Below, piece after piece: positions 1-5,235 of a DNA stretch of 6,952 nt (the first letter of the stretch is position 1; every line of letters starts with the position of its first letter). The DNA lies in contig JBJMWX010000109.1 in NCBI GenBank assembly GCA_045809925.1, positions 1 through 6,952 on the forward strand, read 5' to 3'. This DNA is from CADDYX01 sp045809925 (GTDB lineage: Bacteria > Verrucomicrobiota > Verrucomicrobiia > Chthoniobacterales > UBA10450). The notes under the pieces were generated by a model. It was not told the DNA's origin. It worked only from the letters and a program-made list of their open reading frames with translations, and searched no databases. Both the position numbers and the translations under genes were made by a program.

Positions 1-580
1 GATCAAGCACGGCGTCATTTGTGACGCGCCGATGCTGCACGATCTGCGTGGCTTGAACGTGTCGTTCCTAGGGGAGCGCAGCGCACCGGCAGAATCTTCG
101 CTTACGACAGGAAGATTCCTCGACGGCGCGCGCAATGATATCGAGGCGCTGATCGCGCGTAGCATTCGGATCAAGAGCGCGATCGTCGCCCAGGACGATC
201 GCGATCTGAGCGGCCAGCGCGCGATTTTGAACTTCGGACATACGATCGGCCATGCGCTGGAACGCGCCGCTGGTTATCACGGACTGATGCACGGCGAAGC
301 AGTCAGCCTCGGAATGGTGGCGGCTTGCAATATTTCGGTTCGACGGGCCGGACTCGCCGCTGATCAACGCGACCAAGTGGTGGAGCTGCTGGAGATTTTC
401 GATTTGCCGACACGGCTGCCTTCGGAGATCGAGCGCGCGCAGATTCTCGACGCGATCAAGTTCGATAAGAAGTTCGAAGCCGGTCGCGTCCGCTTCGTCG
501 TCACACCGAAGTTGGGCGAAGCGTATTTGTCCAACGACGTGACATTCGACGATATTCGCGCCGCGATCGAAGAGTTGTAG
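1..580 (+). CDS. aroB: 3-dehydroquinate synthase, C-terminal part (5' end outside window)
   Basis: AroB converts DAHP to 3-dehydroquinate, the second step of the cytoplasmic shikimate pathway; it needs NAD+ and a divalent metal. The reading frame is open from base 2 and gives 192 residues to a TAG at 578-580. Visible family blocks are IKHGVICDA (start), IKSAIVAQDDRD, NFGHTIGHALE (about residues 78-86, metal-binding histidine region), HGEAVSLGM (97-105) and the FDKK motif followed by GRVRFV (154-164). The N-terminal NAD-binding half is missing only because of the window edge. The oddity is residues 19-46 (NVSFLGERSA...RFLDGARND), which are encoded by a palindromic repeat. From the DA of the first block to the next conserved helix, the segment is about 18 residues longer than I recall for E. 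coli AroB. The frame stays open and downstream motifs are intact, so the enzyme is probably functional. The stop codon lies in another palindrome shared with the convergent amidase gene. Confidence 0.95.
   Translation, partial: IKHGVICDAPMLHDLRGLNVSFLGERSAPAESSLTTGRFLDGARNDIEALIARSIRIKSAIVAQDDRDLSGQRAILNFGHTIGHALERAAGYHGLMHGEAVSLGMVAACNISVRRAGLAADQRDQVVELLEIFDLPTRLPSEIERAQILDAIKFDKKFEAGRVRFVVTPKLGEAYLSNDVTFDDIRAAIEEL
59..141. repeat. Family A palindromic repeat inserted in frame within aroB
   Basis: GAATCTTC at 92-99 is perfectly complementary to GAAGATTC at 111-118, around an 11-base loop. The outer ends also match imperfectly: TGTCGTTCC at 60-68 against the reverse complement of 133-141, TATCATTGC. 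Read on the minus strand, 110-141 matches the intergenic sequence at 5181-5212 in 25 of 32 positions, including an unbroken GTCGAGGAATCT. Its length leaves aroB in frame and brings no stop codon. It is therefore a small mobile-type palindrome carried inside a protein-coding gene. The exact ends are uncertain. Confidence 0.7.
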
Positions 581-641
581 GACGCGGGGTCGCTGAGCGC
601 GCCCTTTACGTGGACGGCGGCGTCAGCGGCCCCGCCCTACA
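576..641. repeat. Family B palindromic repeat at the aroB/amidase convergent junction
   Basis: The left arm, 576-596, begins TGTAGGACGCGGGG and ends TCGCTGA. The right arm, 623-641, is TCAGCGGCCCCGCCCTACA, whose reverse complement reads TGTAGGGCGGGGCCGCTGA. The arms therefore pair along almost their whole length, and pairing may extend inward through the GC-rich 597-622. The TAG stop of aroB (578-580) is in the left arm and the TGA stop of the amidase (minus strand, 623-625) is in the right arm. The last amidase residues, VGRGR, are repeat-encoded. Its position between two converging genes suggests a bidirectional terminator or transcript stabiliser, but there is no T-tract. It shares arm sequence with the copy at 5105-5177. 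Confidence 0.75.
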
Positions 642-1900
642 GGCCGTGTCTCGCGGCAGAACGCGACCAATCCATCGGCGACCGCCTTCGCGTACTCCTT
701 GTAAATACTCGGTCGCTGCCTGCCATCGATGTCGCGCGTGCCGTCATAGTCTCCCGCCTGCACGCGGGCAAAGACGTCGTGGCTGTTCATGACGTAAGGC
801 TCGAAGTAAACGACCGGGCAGCGATAGAGCCGGGTGGCCAGCAAATTGCGCGCGTAAACGTAACCGCTGGTGCCGACCTTCACGACCGTGTCTTTGGTGT
901 ATTGATACGCCGGAAGCTCGGTTTCCTGGGCAAAGACGGCGGCCATTCTGTCGGCCAGCGGCAGCTCCTCATCAGCGGCGCGGCTGAGAAGCTTGCGCAG
1001 CATCTCGTAACGCTGGTCGTCTGCCTCAAGCTCGTCCGGCAGATAGGAACCGTTCACGAGGACGTGGAAATGATTCGTGTCGAGCAGTGTTGGCGCCTTC
1101 GGGTCGCCCCAAACTTCGGCGTTAAAATGCAAACAGAGAACCACGTCCGGTCGTAACTGCGCGTTCACGCGCCGGGCGCGATAGCGAATCTCGCTTTGCC
1201 GGTAGAAAAGCAGCTCGCTTTGCCATTGCACGCTTTGTTCTTTCGCCGGGTCGTCGGCATCGGCGTACTGCTCGGGCGGCGCAGCGATGCCGTTTTTTTT
1301 CAAGACAGCGCGCGCGATCTCGCGCAGGTCGTCGGGACGATGGGAAGTCGTCGGTTGGTTTTTGCTTCGGACGAACGACACCTCCGCGCCGAGCTCACGC
1401 AGCTGGCGCGCAAGAATTTTTGCCACCAGCAGCGTCATCTCGCCTTCCTCGACCGGGCGCGTCTCGCCCACCTGGAACCACCGCTCTTCCATCTTCGCCC
1501 ACGCGCCACCGATATGCCCCGGATCAAGAGCGACGCGTAAATGCGCGAGCGGCTGATCGGCCGCAGCGGCTGGCAACCGTTCGATGGCCCGCCAGTAGCG
1601 CGGCGGCCTCCGCGGCGCATCAGGTTTGGCGAAGCGGAGCGTGAAAAACGTCTGCGCCGCGCGATCCTCCACGATTCGCGCCGAGTCGTCGCCGATCTGG
1701 ATCAGATCGCCACAATCGCGGGTGGCATAGATCGATTGCAGGAGCCGGACAAAATCGTCGTGCGTAATCGTCTCCTGGAATTGCTCGAGCGTGTTCCAGC
1801 GTGGTTTGGGGGCGAGCGGACTGAGGTTTGCGGCCCGTGATCCAACGACCGCCGCCGCGCAGAGGACGGCTAGCGCGACACGGCCACGAAGCATTGGCAT
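623..1900 (-). CDS. Exported N-acetylmuramoyl-L-alanine amidase (Amidase_3 type)
   Basis: This is a zinc amidase that cleaves the bond between N-acetylmuramic acid and the stem peptide, acting on peptidoglycan in the periplasm. The 425-residue protein opens with a positively charged end and hydrophobic stretch (about residues 4-24, RGRVALAVLCAAAVVGSRA), a likely signal peptide. The catalytic domain runs from about 120 to 415. Candidate zinc ligands are His129 in ALDPGHIGG, Glu154 (or a neighbouring Glu) in EEGEMTL, and His258 in LCLHFNAE; Glu367 in VYFEPYV is the likely catalytic glutamate. The segment between the first and second histidines is 129 residues, well above the roughly 65-70 usual in AmiA/AmiC/CwlV enzymes, because of an extra polar stretch at about 180-240. 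An A8 tract lies in that stretch (codons 201-203). The C-terminal VGRGR comes from the family B repeat. The start could be Met1 or Met3; no strong Shine-Dalgarno is visible. The amidase family is confident; the physiological role (division or recycling) is not. Confidence 0.85.
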   Translation of the reverse strand: MPMLRGRVALAVLCAAAVVGSRAANLSPLAPKPRWNTLEQFQETITHDDFVRLLQSIYATRDCGDLIQIGDDSARIVEDRAAQTFFTLRFAKPDAPRRPPRYWRAIERLPAAAADQPLAHLRVALDPGHIGGAWAKMEERWFQVGETRPVEEGEMTLLVAKILARQLRELGAEVSFVRSKNQPTTSHRPDDLREIARAVLKKNGIAAPPEQYADADDPAKEQSVQWQSELLFYRQSEIRYRARRVNAQLRPDVVLCLHFNAEVWGDPKAPTLLDTNHFHVLVNGSYLPDELEADDQRYEMLRKLLSRAADEELPLADRMAAVFAQETELPAYQYTKDTVVKVGTSGYVYARNLLATRLYRCPVVYFEPYVMNSHDVFARVQAGDYDGTRDIDGRQRPSIYKEYAKAVADGLVAFCRETRPVGRGR

Positions 1901-1928
1901 TCAGTTTCGTTACGGCGATGGTCGGCGA

Positions 1929-2774
1929 ATGCTAACGATTCTTTTCCTCGGTGATATCGTTGGCGAGCCGGGACGAAACGCCGTCATCGCCCGGCTACCG
2001 GGGTTGCGCGAAGCCCTCTCGGTCGACTTCGTGGTTGTTAATGGCGAGAACGCCGCGGCCGGGCGCGGGATCACAGGAAAACTGACGATTGATCTCCTCC
2101 GCGCCGGCGTGTCGGTGATCACCACCGGCGACCACGTCTGGGACCAGAAGGACATCCTGGGATTCATCAATACCGAGCCACGTCTGCTGCGGCCGATCAA
2201 TTATCCGGAGGGTGCGCCGGGGCAGGGGACGGTGGTATTGGAAACAGCGAAAGGAAAAGTCGGCGTCATCAACGTTCAATGCCGCACATTCATGCAGCCG
2301 ATTCTGGAAAATCCATTCAGCGCTCTCGACCAGGCAGTCGCGCAGGTTGCGCGGGAGACGCGCGTCATTTTCGTCGACGCACACGGCGAAACGACAAGCG
2401 AGAAAATCGCGATCGGCCGTTATCTGGATGGGAAGGTCTCGGCCGTGATCGGAACGCACACTCACGTTCAAACGGCGGACGAACAGATCTTCGCGGGCGG
2501 CACAGCTTTTCTCTGCGATGCCGGAATGTGCGGACCGGTGAATTCAATCCTCGGTCGCGCCGTCGAACCGATTGTGCAGCGATTCATCAGCAATGTGCCG
2601 GCGCCGTTTCCGGTGGCGAGTGGCGAAGTGCGGCTGCGCGGTGCGCTCGTGCAGATCGACGAGACGACTGGCCGCGCGCTGTCAATCAGCCGTGTCGACG
2701 AGCCAGGCGTTCAGCAGACGCCATCCATTGTCGCCGCGACAGACGTTTCCAAAGAACAGATGCAAACCGGCTGA
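1929..2774 (+). CDS. ymdB: YmdB-family (TIGR00282) metallophosphoesterase
   Basis: The product is a 281-residue calcineurin-like phosphoesterase. B. subtilis YmdB hydrolyses 2',3'-cyclic nucleotides and affects biofilm and motility decisions, and it is a cytoplasmic enzyme with a dinuclear metal centre. Motifs appear in family order: ILFLGDIVGEPGR (Asp9), VVNGENAAAGRGIT (Glu40, Asn41), TTGDHVWDQKDI (Asp68, His69), VDAHGETTSEK (His152), and IGTHTHVQTADE (His177, His179), then GTAFLCDAGMCGP. Spacing matches B. subtilis YmdB within one or two residues. The one difference is GDH where GNH is usual, so a metal-coordinating Asn is Asp. The ATG at 1929 was chosen because family homology begins at MLTILFLGD; the frame is open further upstream, but that stretch overlaps the amidase start on the other strand and has no family similarity. 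The Shine-Dalgarno is not recognisable. The gene starts only 28 bp from the divergent amidase gene. Confidence 0.9.
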   Translation: MLTILFLGDIVGEPGRNAVIARLPGLREALSVDFVVVNGENAAAGRGITGKLTIDLLRAGVSVITTGDHVWDQKDILGFINTEPRLLRPINYPEGAPGQGTVVLETAKGKVGVINVQCRTFMQPILENPFSALDQAVAQVARETRVIFVDAHGETTSEKIAIGRYLDGKVSAVIGTHTHVQTADEQIFAGGTAFLCDAGMCGPVNSILGRAVEPIVQRFISNVPAPFPVASGEVRLRGALVQIDETTGRALSISRVDEPGVQQTPSIVAATDVSKEQMQTG

Positions 2775-2838
2775 ACGCGAGTTGGTTGCACGGGAGCAAG
2801 CCTTTGTACAAACTGCCAGACCTCATCTCACAATCCAT

Positions 2839-3522
2839 ATGCGATTCACACGATTCACACTGACCATTTCCGCGACTATCGCGCTGCTCCTCGCTCCTGC
2901 TGTGCGCGCGGCCGAGAACGCTGAAGCCGCCAAAGCCGCTCATGACGCATCGGAAGCCGCGAAGAACAAAGATTGGATGAAAGCGGTTGAAGGATTCAAA
3001 CGCGCGACCGAGGCGGACCACAAGTGGGCGCCGAATTACTTCGCAGCGCTGGTCCAACGCGGGGCCGCGTATCGTGAGCAGGGCAAATTCCCTGAGGCGA
3101 TCGCCGACTTCACCGAGGCGATTAAGATCAAGCCGGACGACGCCGATACATATGAGCGACGCGCCTACGTTTACATCCAGCTGAAGGACTACGACAAGGC
3201 GCTCGCAGACTACACTGATTCGCTGAAACGTGACCCGAAGGAAGTCCGTGTCTATTTGCTGCGCAGCTATCTTTACGAGCTGAAAGGCGACGCGAAGAAT
3301 GGCATCGGCGATTGTGATGCGATCCTAAAGCTGGACCCGAGGAATCAGGAGGCAGCAGCACGGAAAGCGCGGCTCCAGGCGAAATTGAATGCGCCTCCGC
3401 CGGCGCCGACGTTGCCGCCGGGGCCGATCAAAAATCCTAATCTGCCGCCGCAGTCCGGTCCGGCGGCACAGCCGAACGTGCCGCCAACTTCACCGACTGG
3501 GACACCGGTGAAAAAGCCGTAG
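2839..3522 (+). CDS. Secreted TPR-repeat protein with proline-rich C-terminus
   Basis: The product is a 227-residue protein of unknown specific role. Residues 1-24 (MRFTRFTLTISATIALLLAP then AVRA) form a clear signal peptide with a probable cut before AEN, so it is exported to the periplasm or outer surface. About four tetratricopeptide repeats follow: roughly 35-65 (DWMKAVEGFKRATEAD), 68-101 (GKFPEAIADFTEAIKIKPDD), 102-135 (KDYDKALADYTDSLKRDP) and 136-169 (GDAKNGIGDCDAILKLDP). These form a helical scaffold for protein contacts. From about 185 to the end the chain is rich in Pro, Asn and Gly and likely disordered, perhaps reaching across the envelope. I chose the ATG at 2839 because it starts the signal peptide; the longer open frame upstream overlaps ymdB. 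There is a 64 bp gap to ymdB, so co-transcription is possible. No clear Shine-Dalgarno is seen. Confidence 0.85.
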   Translation: MRFTRFTLTISATIALLLAPAVRAAENAEAAKAAHDASEAAKNKDWMKAVEGFKRATEADHKWAPNYFAALVQRGAAYREQGKFPEAIADFTEAIKIKPDDADTYERRAYVYIQLKDYDKALADYTDSLKRDPKEVRVYLLRSYLYELKGDAKNGIGDCDAILKLDPRNQEAAARKARLQAKLNAPPPAPTLPPGPIKNPNLPPQSGPAAQPNVPPTSPTGTPVKKP

Positions 3523-3526
3523 CCTG

Positions 3527-3542
3527 CTGTAGCGGCGACGCG
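3527..3542. repeat. Possible single-arm remnant of a family B repeat
   Basis: The 20 bp gap between the converging TPR and infC genes contains CTGTAGCGGCGACGCG. This resembles one family B arm (CTGCAGGGCGGCGTCGCTG on the minus strand of 5159-5177) with a two-base gap. It is short and could be chance. Its place, beside the stops of convergent genes, is the same as that of the 576-641 copy. Confidence 0.3.
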
Positions 3543-4139
3543 TTATTCCGAATCCAGCTCGGAGCCGTTGACCTCTGCGGCTTCGGCCTCCGCGTCCTGT
3601 TCGGGCACGGAGAAGCGACGTTTCCGACGGGCTGCCGGCAACGGTGACAACGTCATGGTGATATTGCGGCCGGCGATCTTGGGCTCCATCTCCACCTGCG
3701 ACATTCCCGAGAGGTCGTTCTTCACGCGCTCCATCAGCTGCATGCCGAATTCGGTGTGCGCCATCTCACGGCCACGGAATTGCAGCTGCACCCGCACCTT
3801 GTTTCCCTTGTCGAGGAAGGCTTCGCCGTGGCGGATCTTCGTCAGGTAATCGTGGTCGTCGATGTTTACCCGGAACTTGATCTCCTTGAGCTTGCTCCCG
3901 CCGGGCTTCTTGTCTTTTTCCTGCTTCGAGATGTCGTAACGGAACTTTCCAAAATCGACGATCTTGCAGACCGGCGGATTCGCCGTCGGGGCGACCTCGA
4001 CCAGATCGAGTCCCAAGCCTTGAGCTTTGCGCAGCGCGTCGGAGAGTTTCATCACTCCGAGCTGTTCACCGGTCGCTCCCATGATGACGCGCACCTCGCG
4101 GGCGCGGATTCGACCGTTTACACGAATTTGCTGTTGCAG
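3543..4139 (-). CDS. infC: Translation initiation factor IF-3, probable CTG start
   Basis: IF-3 binds the 30S subunit, blocks premature 50S joining and checks start-codon and initiator-tRNA pairing. From the first canonical codon (GTG at 4092-4094) the product would be 183 residues and would lack the family's N-terminal strand. The frame is open up to a TGA at 4146-4148, and the 15 codons before the GTG translate as (L)QQQIRVNGRIRAREV. This is the expected IF-3 opening (RVNE.IR..EVR.I). The only start candidate well placed behind the Shine-Dalgarno AAGGAG (4152-4157) is CTG at 4137-4139, 12 bases away, giving 198 residues. The N-domain continues with GEQLGVMKLSDALRKAQ and LDLVEVAP; the C-domain has KEIKFRVNIDDHDY and VQLQFRGREMAH. 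About 30 residues follow the usual MTLSP end, basic (ARRKRR) then strongly acidic (EAEAAEVNGSELDSE). It is not next to thrS, rpmI or rplT as it is in many bacteria; it converges on the TPR gene. Confidence 0.93.
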   Translation of the reverse strand: MQQQIRVNGRIRAREVRVIMGATGEQLGVMKLSDALRKAQGLGLDLVEVAPTANPPVCKIVDFGKFRYDISKQEKDKKPGGSKLKEIKFRVNIDDHDYLTKIRHGEAFLDKGNKVRVQLQFRGREMAHTEFGMQLMERVKNDLSGMSQVEMEPKIAGRNITMTLSPLPAARRKRRFSVPEQDAEAEAAEVNGSELDSE

Positions 4140-4389
4140 ATTAAATCAAAGCTCCTTGCCGTCGAAACGCGAGGTGAACGCATCGCCGTGTTCCTGTCAC
4201 CGCTTGCCCGCTCTCATTGCTGAATCCGGGCACCTCATCACCGCCGCATCGCGGGAACCTTGCGGCATCGGGCCGACGCATCCGCCAGCCGAATGGAAGT
4301 AGTAAGCGACAATTGTACCGGAGCAAGTGCTATCTCGTGGCGGAATCCAGCGGCTGGACACATCGAAGCTGGCAATTTTCCGATTCTCA
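4140..4389 (-). promoter_or_regulatory. Gene-free infC upstream region with two potential hairpins
   Basis: No convincing coding sequence is seen in these 250 bases on either strand; the short open frames lack any recognisable family pattern. Two perfect six-pair stems stand out: TGCCCG (4205-4210) with CGGGCA (4227-4232), and GCCGCA (4243-4248) with TGCGGC (4261-4266). A minus-strand TACAAT (4312-4317) could be a -10 element, but the matching -35 (CCACGA at 17 bases) is poor. If it were used, the infC leader would be roughly 165 bases and contain both stems. The regulatory role is inference. Confidence 0.3.
4152..4157 (-). promoter_or_regulatory. Shine-Dalgarno of infC (AAGGAG)
   Basis: The minus-strand AAGGAG is one of the few strong ribosome binding sites in the window. 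It lies 12 bases before the CTG at 4137-4139 and 57 bases before the first GTG. It therefore cannot serve the GTG, and it argues for a non-canonical start close to 4139. The next in-frame rare candidate, ATT at 4125-4127, is 24 bases away and less likely. Confidence 0.65.
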
Positions 4390-5049
4390 CTAGCCGGGCG
4401 GCGGACCGCCAAAATGCGCGAGATATGACTCGTAAAATACGATGTCGTCCAACATTGCTTCAGCGGTAGCGATCAGCGGCTCGACCTTTCCAAAACCGGA
4501 GAAGACGGCGCGATCGCCTATTTCGCTGTCGAAGACAAAGGTGGGTCGTTGCGTGACCTGCATCGCGTGCCATTCCGCCGTGCTGTCGCGCAGCCGTTTT
4601 TCGACTTCCGAGCTGCGCGCGCGCTCCAGCAGCTTGCCTTTGTCGAGCTCGGCCGCATCCGCCGCCGCGGCCACGCAAACGTCCCACTCGCGGATAGCCT
4701 TTCCTTCACGTAATCCGGCATGCGAGATGGCGAGGCGCGCCCGGTCGTCTGTCACGCCGAAATCTTTTGCCGCTTCAGCGACAGCATTCGGCGCAAGATA
4801 TTCCGGCAGAACCGGCTCGTACCACGAGGTGTTCAGCATGAAAGGTGACCGGTTCAGCAACCCGCTGCGCCGGTAGTACCATTCTTCCTGCGCACGCGAG
4901 ACCGGCAGGCCCGCCGGATCCATCAGCGCAATTTTCCACGCGAATTCGACGCGCCCGGCGTAGCGCCGGCGCAATTCCGCCCACGCGGGCTCAGCCCAAT
5001 AACACCAGGAGGAAATGACGTCGACATAGTTGGTGACTTTCAGCCGCAT
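4390..5049 (-). CDS. DsbA-like / kappa-GST-like thioredoxin-fold protein
   Basis: This 219-residue protein has the layout of the DSBA domain family (DsbA, FrnE, 2-hydroxychromene-2-carboxylate isomerase, kappa-class GST). It has a beta strand ending in DVISSWCYW (residues 10-18), a long helical insert (about 50-160) and the cis-proline loop TQRPTFVFD (166-174). There is no signal peptide, so it is cytoplasmic. Where FrnE-type proteins have CPWC, this one has SSWC: the first cysteine is Ser13 and only Cys16 remains. Kappa-GST and HCCA isomerases have a catalytic serine at the same place (DVLSPYS-type motif), so a glutathione- or thiol-dependent isomerase or transferase is as likely as a disulfide oxidoreductase. 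The start ATG has AGAAGG at 5057-5062, seven bases upstream, supporting it. Upstream lies a repeat-filled divergent gap, and downstream is the infC leader. The substrate is unknown. Confidence 0.75.
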   Translation of the reverse strand: MRLKVTNYVDVISSWCYWAEPAWAELRRRYAGRVEFAWKIALMDPAGLPVSRAQEEWYYRRSGLLNRSPFMLNTSWYEPVLPEYLAPNAVAEAAKDFGVTDDRARLAISHAGLREGKAIREWDVCVAAAADAAELDKGKLLERARSSEVEKRLRDSTAEWHAMQVTQRPTFVFDSEIGDRAVFSGFGKVEPLIATAEAMLDDIVFYESYLAHFGGPPPG

Positions 5050-5090
5050 GTCGCGACCTTCTCAAACTCTGCCGGCGGGTGAAAGGGCCT

Positions 5091-5104
5091 TTGTCGTTTC
5101 TGCT
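5091..5104 (+). repeat. Possible degenerate end of a family A repeat
   Basis: TTGTCGTTTCTGCT resembles the family A left end in aroB (TGTCGTTCCT at 60-69, nine of ten from TGTCG onward) and the start of the copy at 5181 (TTGTCATTCC). It abuts the family B palindrome at 5105. If real, the family B element would be flanked by two family A pieces in the same orientation. It is short, so the call is tentative. Confidence 0.3.
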
Positions 5105-5177
5105 CTGTAGGCGCGGTCGCTGACCTGCCGATCTTCGATTGATCGGCTGACGCGGGGTCAGCGACGCCGCCCTGCAG
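5105..5177. repeat. Family B palindromic repeat with nested hairpin
   Basis: The outer arms are CTGTAGGCGCGGTCGCTGACC (first 20 bases at 5105-5124) and GGTCAGCGACGCCGCCCTGC continuing to AG (5156-5177). The reverse complement of the right arm starts CTGCAGGGCGGCGTCGCTGA and pairs with one gap and few mismatches. Inside is a second perfect stem, GCCGATC (5127-5133) with GATCGGC (5141-5147), around a seven-base loop. It lies between the divergent DsbA-like and rhomboid genes. The arm sequence is the same family as 576-641, but this copy does not touch a coding sequence. Being in a divergent gap it cannot be a terminator for either flanking gene. Confidence 0.75.
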
Positions 5178-5180
5178 CCA

Positions 5181-5216
5181 TTGTCATTCCGAGCGAAGTC
5201 GAGGAATCTCCCGATC
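5181..5216 (+). repeat. Family A repeat, single arm, upstream of the rhomboid gene
   Basis: The sequence begins TTGTCATTCCGAGCGAAG and continues GTCGAGGAATCTCCCGATC. It matches the minus strand of 110-141 inside aroB, with an exact 12-base core (GTCGAGGAATCT at 5199-5210). No opposite arm is visible nearby, so this is a half element or a copy that has lost its partner. It follows the family B palindrome after three bases and ends about 20 bases before the rhomboid start, so it should be in that gene's 5' leader. On the minus strand it reads as RFLDFARND, a spurious peptide. Confidence 0.65.
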
Positions 5217-5235
5217 TGTTGCGCTGACGCCAACT

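Noticed and set aside
1791..1928. Longer version of ymdB starting at 1791
   Set aside because: It overlaps the amidase signal peptide region on the other strand and adds 46 residues unlike the family; homology begins exactly at the ATG at 1929.
2803..2812. Perfect palindrome TTTGTACAAA before the TPR gene
   Set aside because: Ten bases without a second copy or clear promoter beside it is too little to call an operator.
2572..2838. Longer version of the TPR gene starting inside ymdB
   Set aside because: The upstream part overlaps a well-supported gene and would bury the signal peptide; the ATG at 2839 fits much better.
4141..4326. Minus-strand 61-codon open frame upstream of infC
   Set aside because: It shows no recognisable domain and overlaps the likely infC leader and Shine-Dalgarno; it is better explained as chance in GC-rich DNA.
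4991..5233. Minus-strand open frame of 80 codons across the divergent gap
   Set aside because: It runs through the A and B repeats and its peptide (RFLDFARND, SRNDKG) is just their translation; there is no family pattern.
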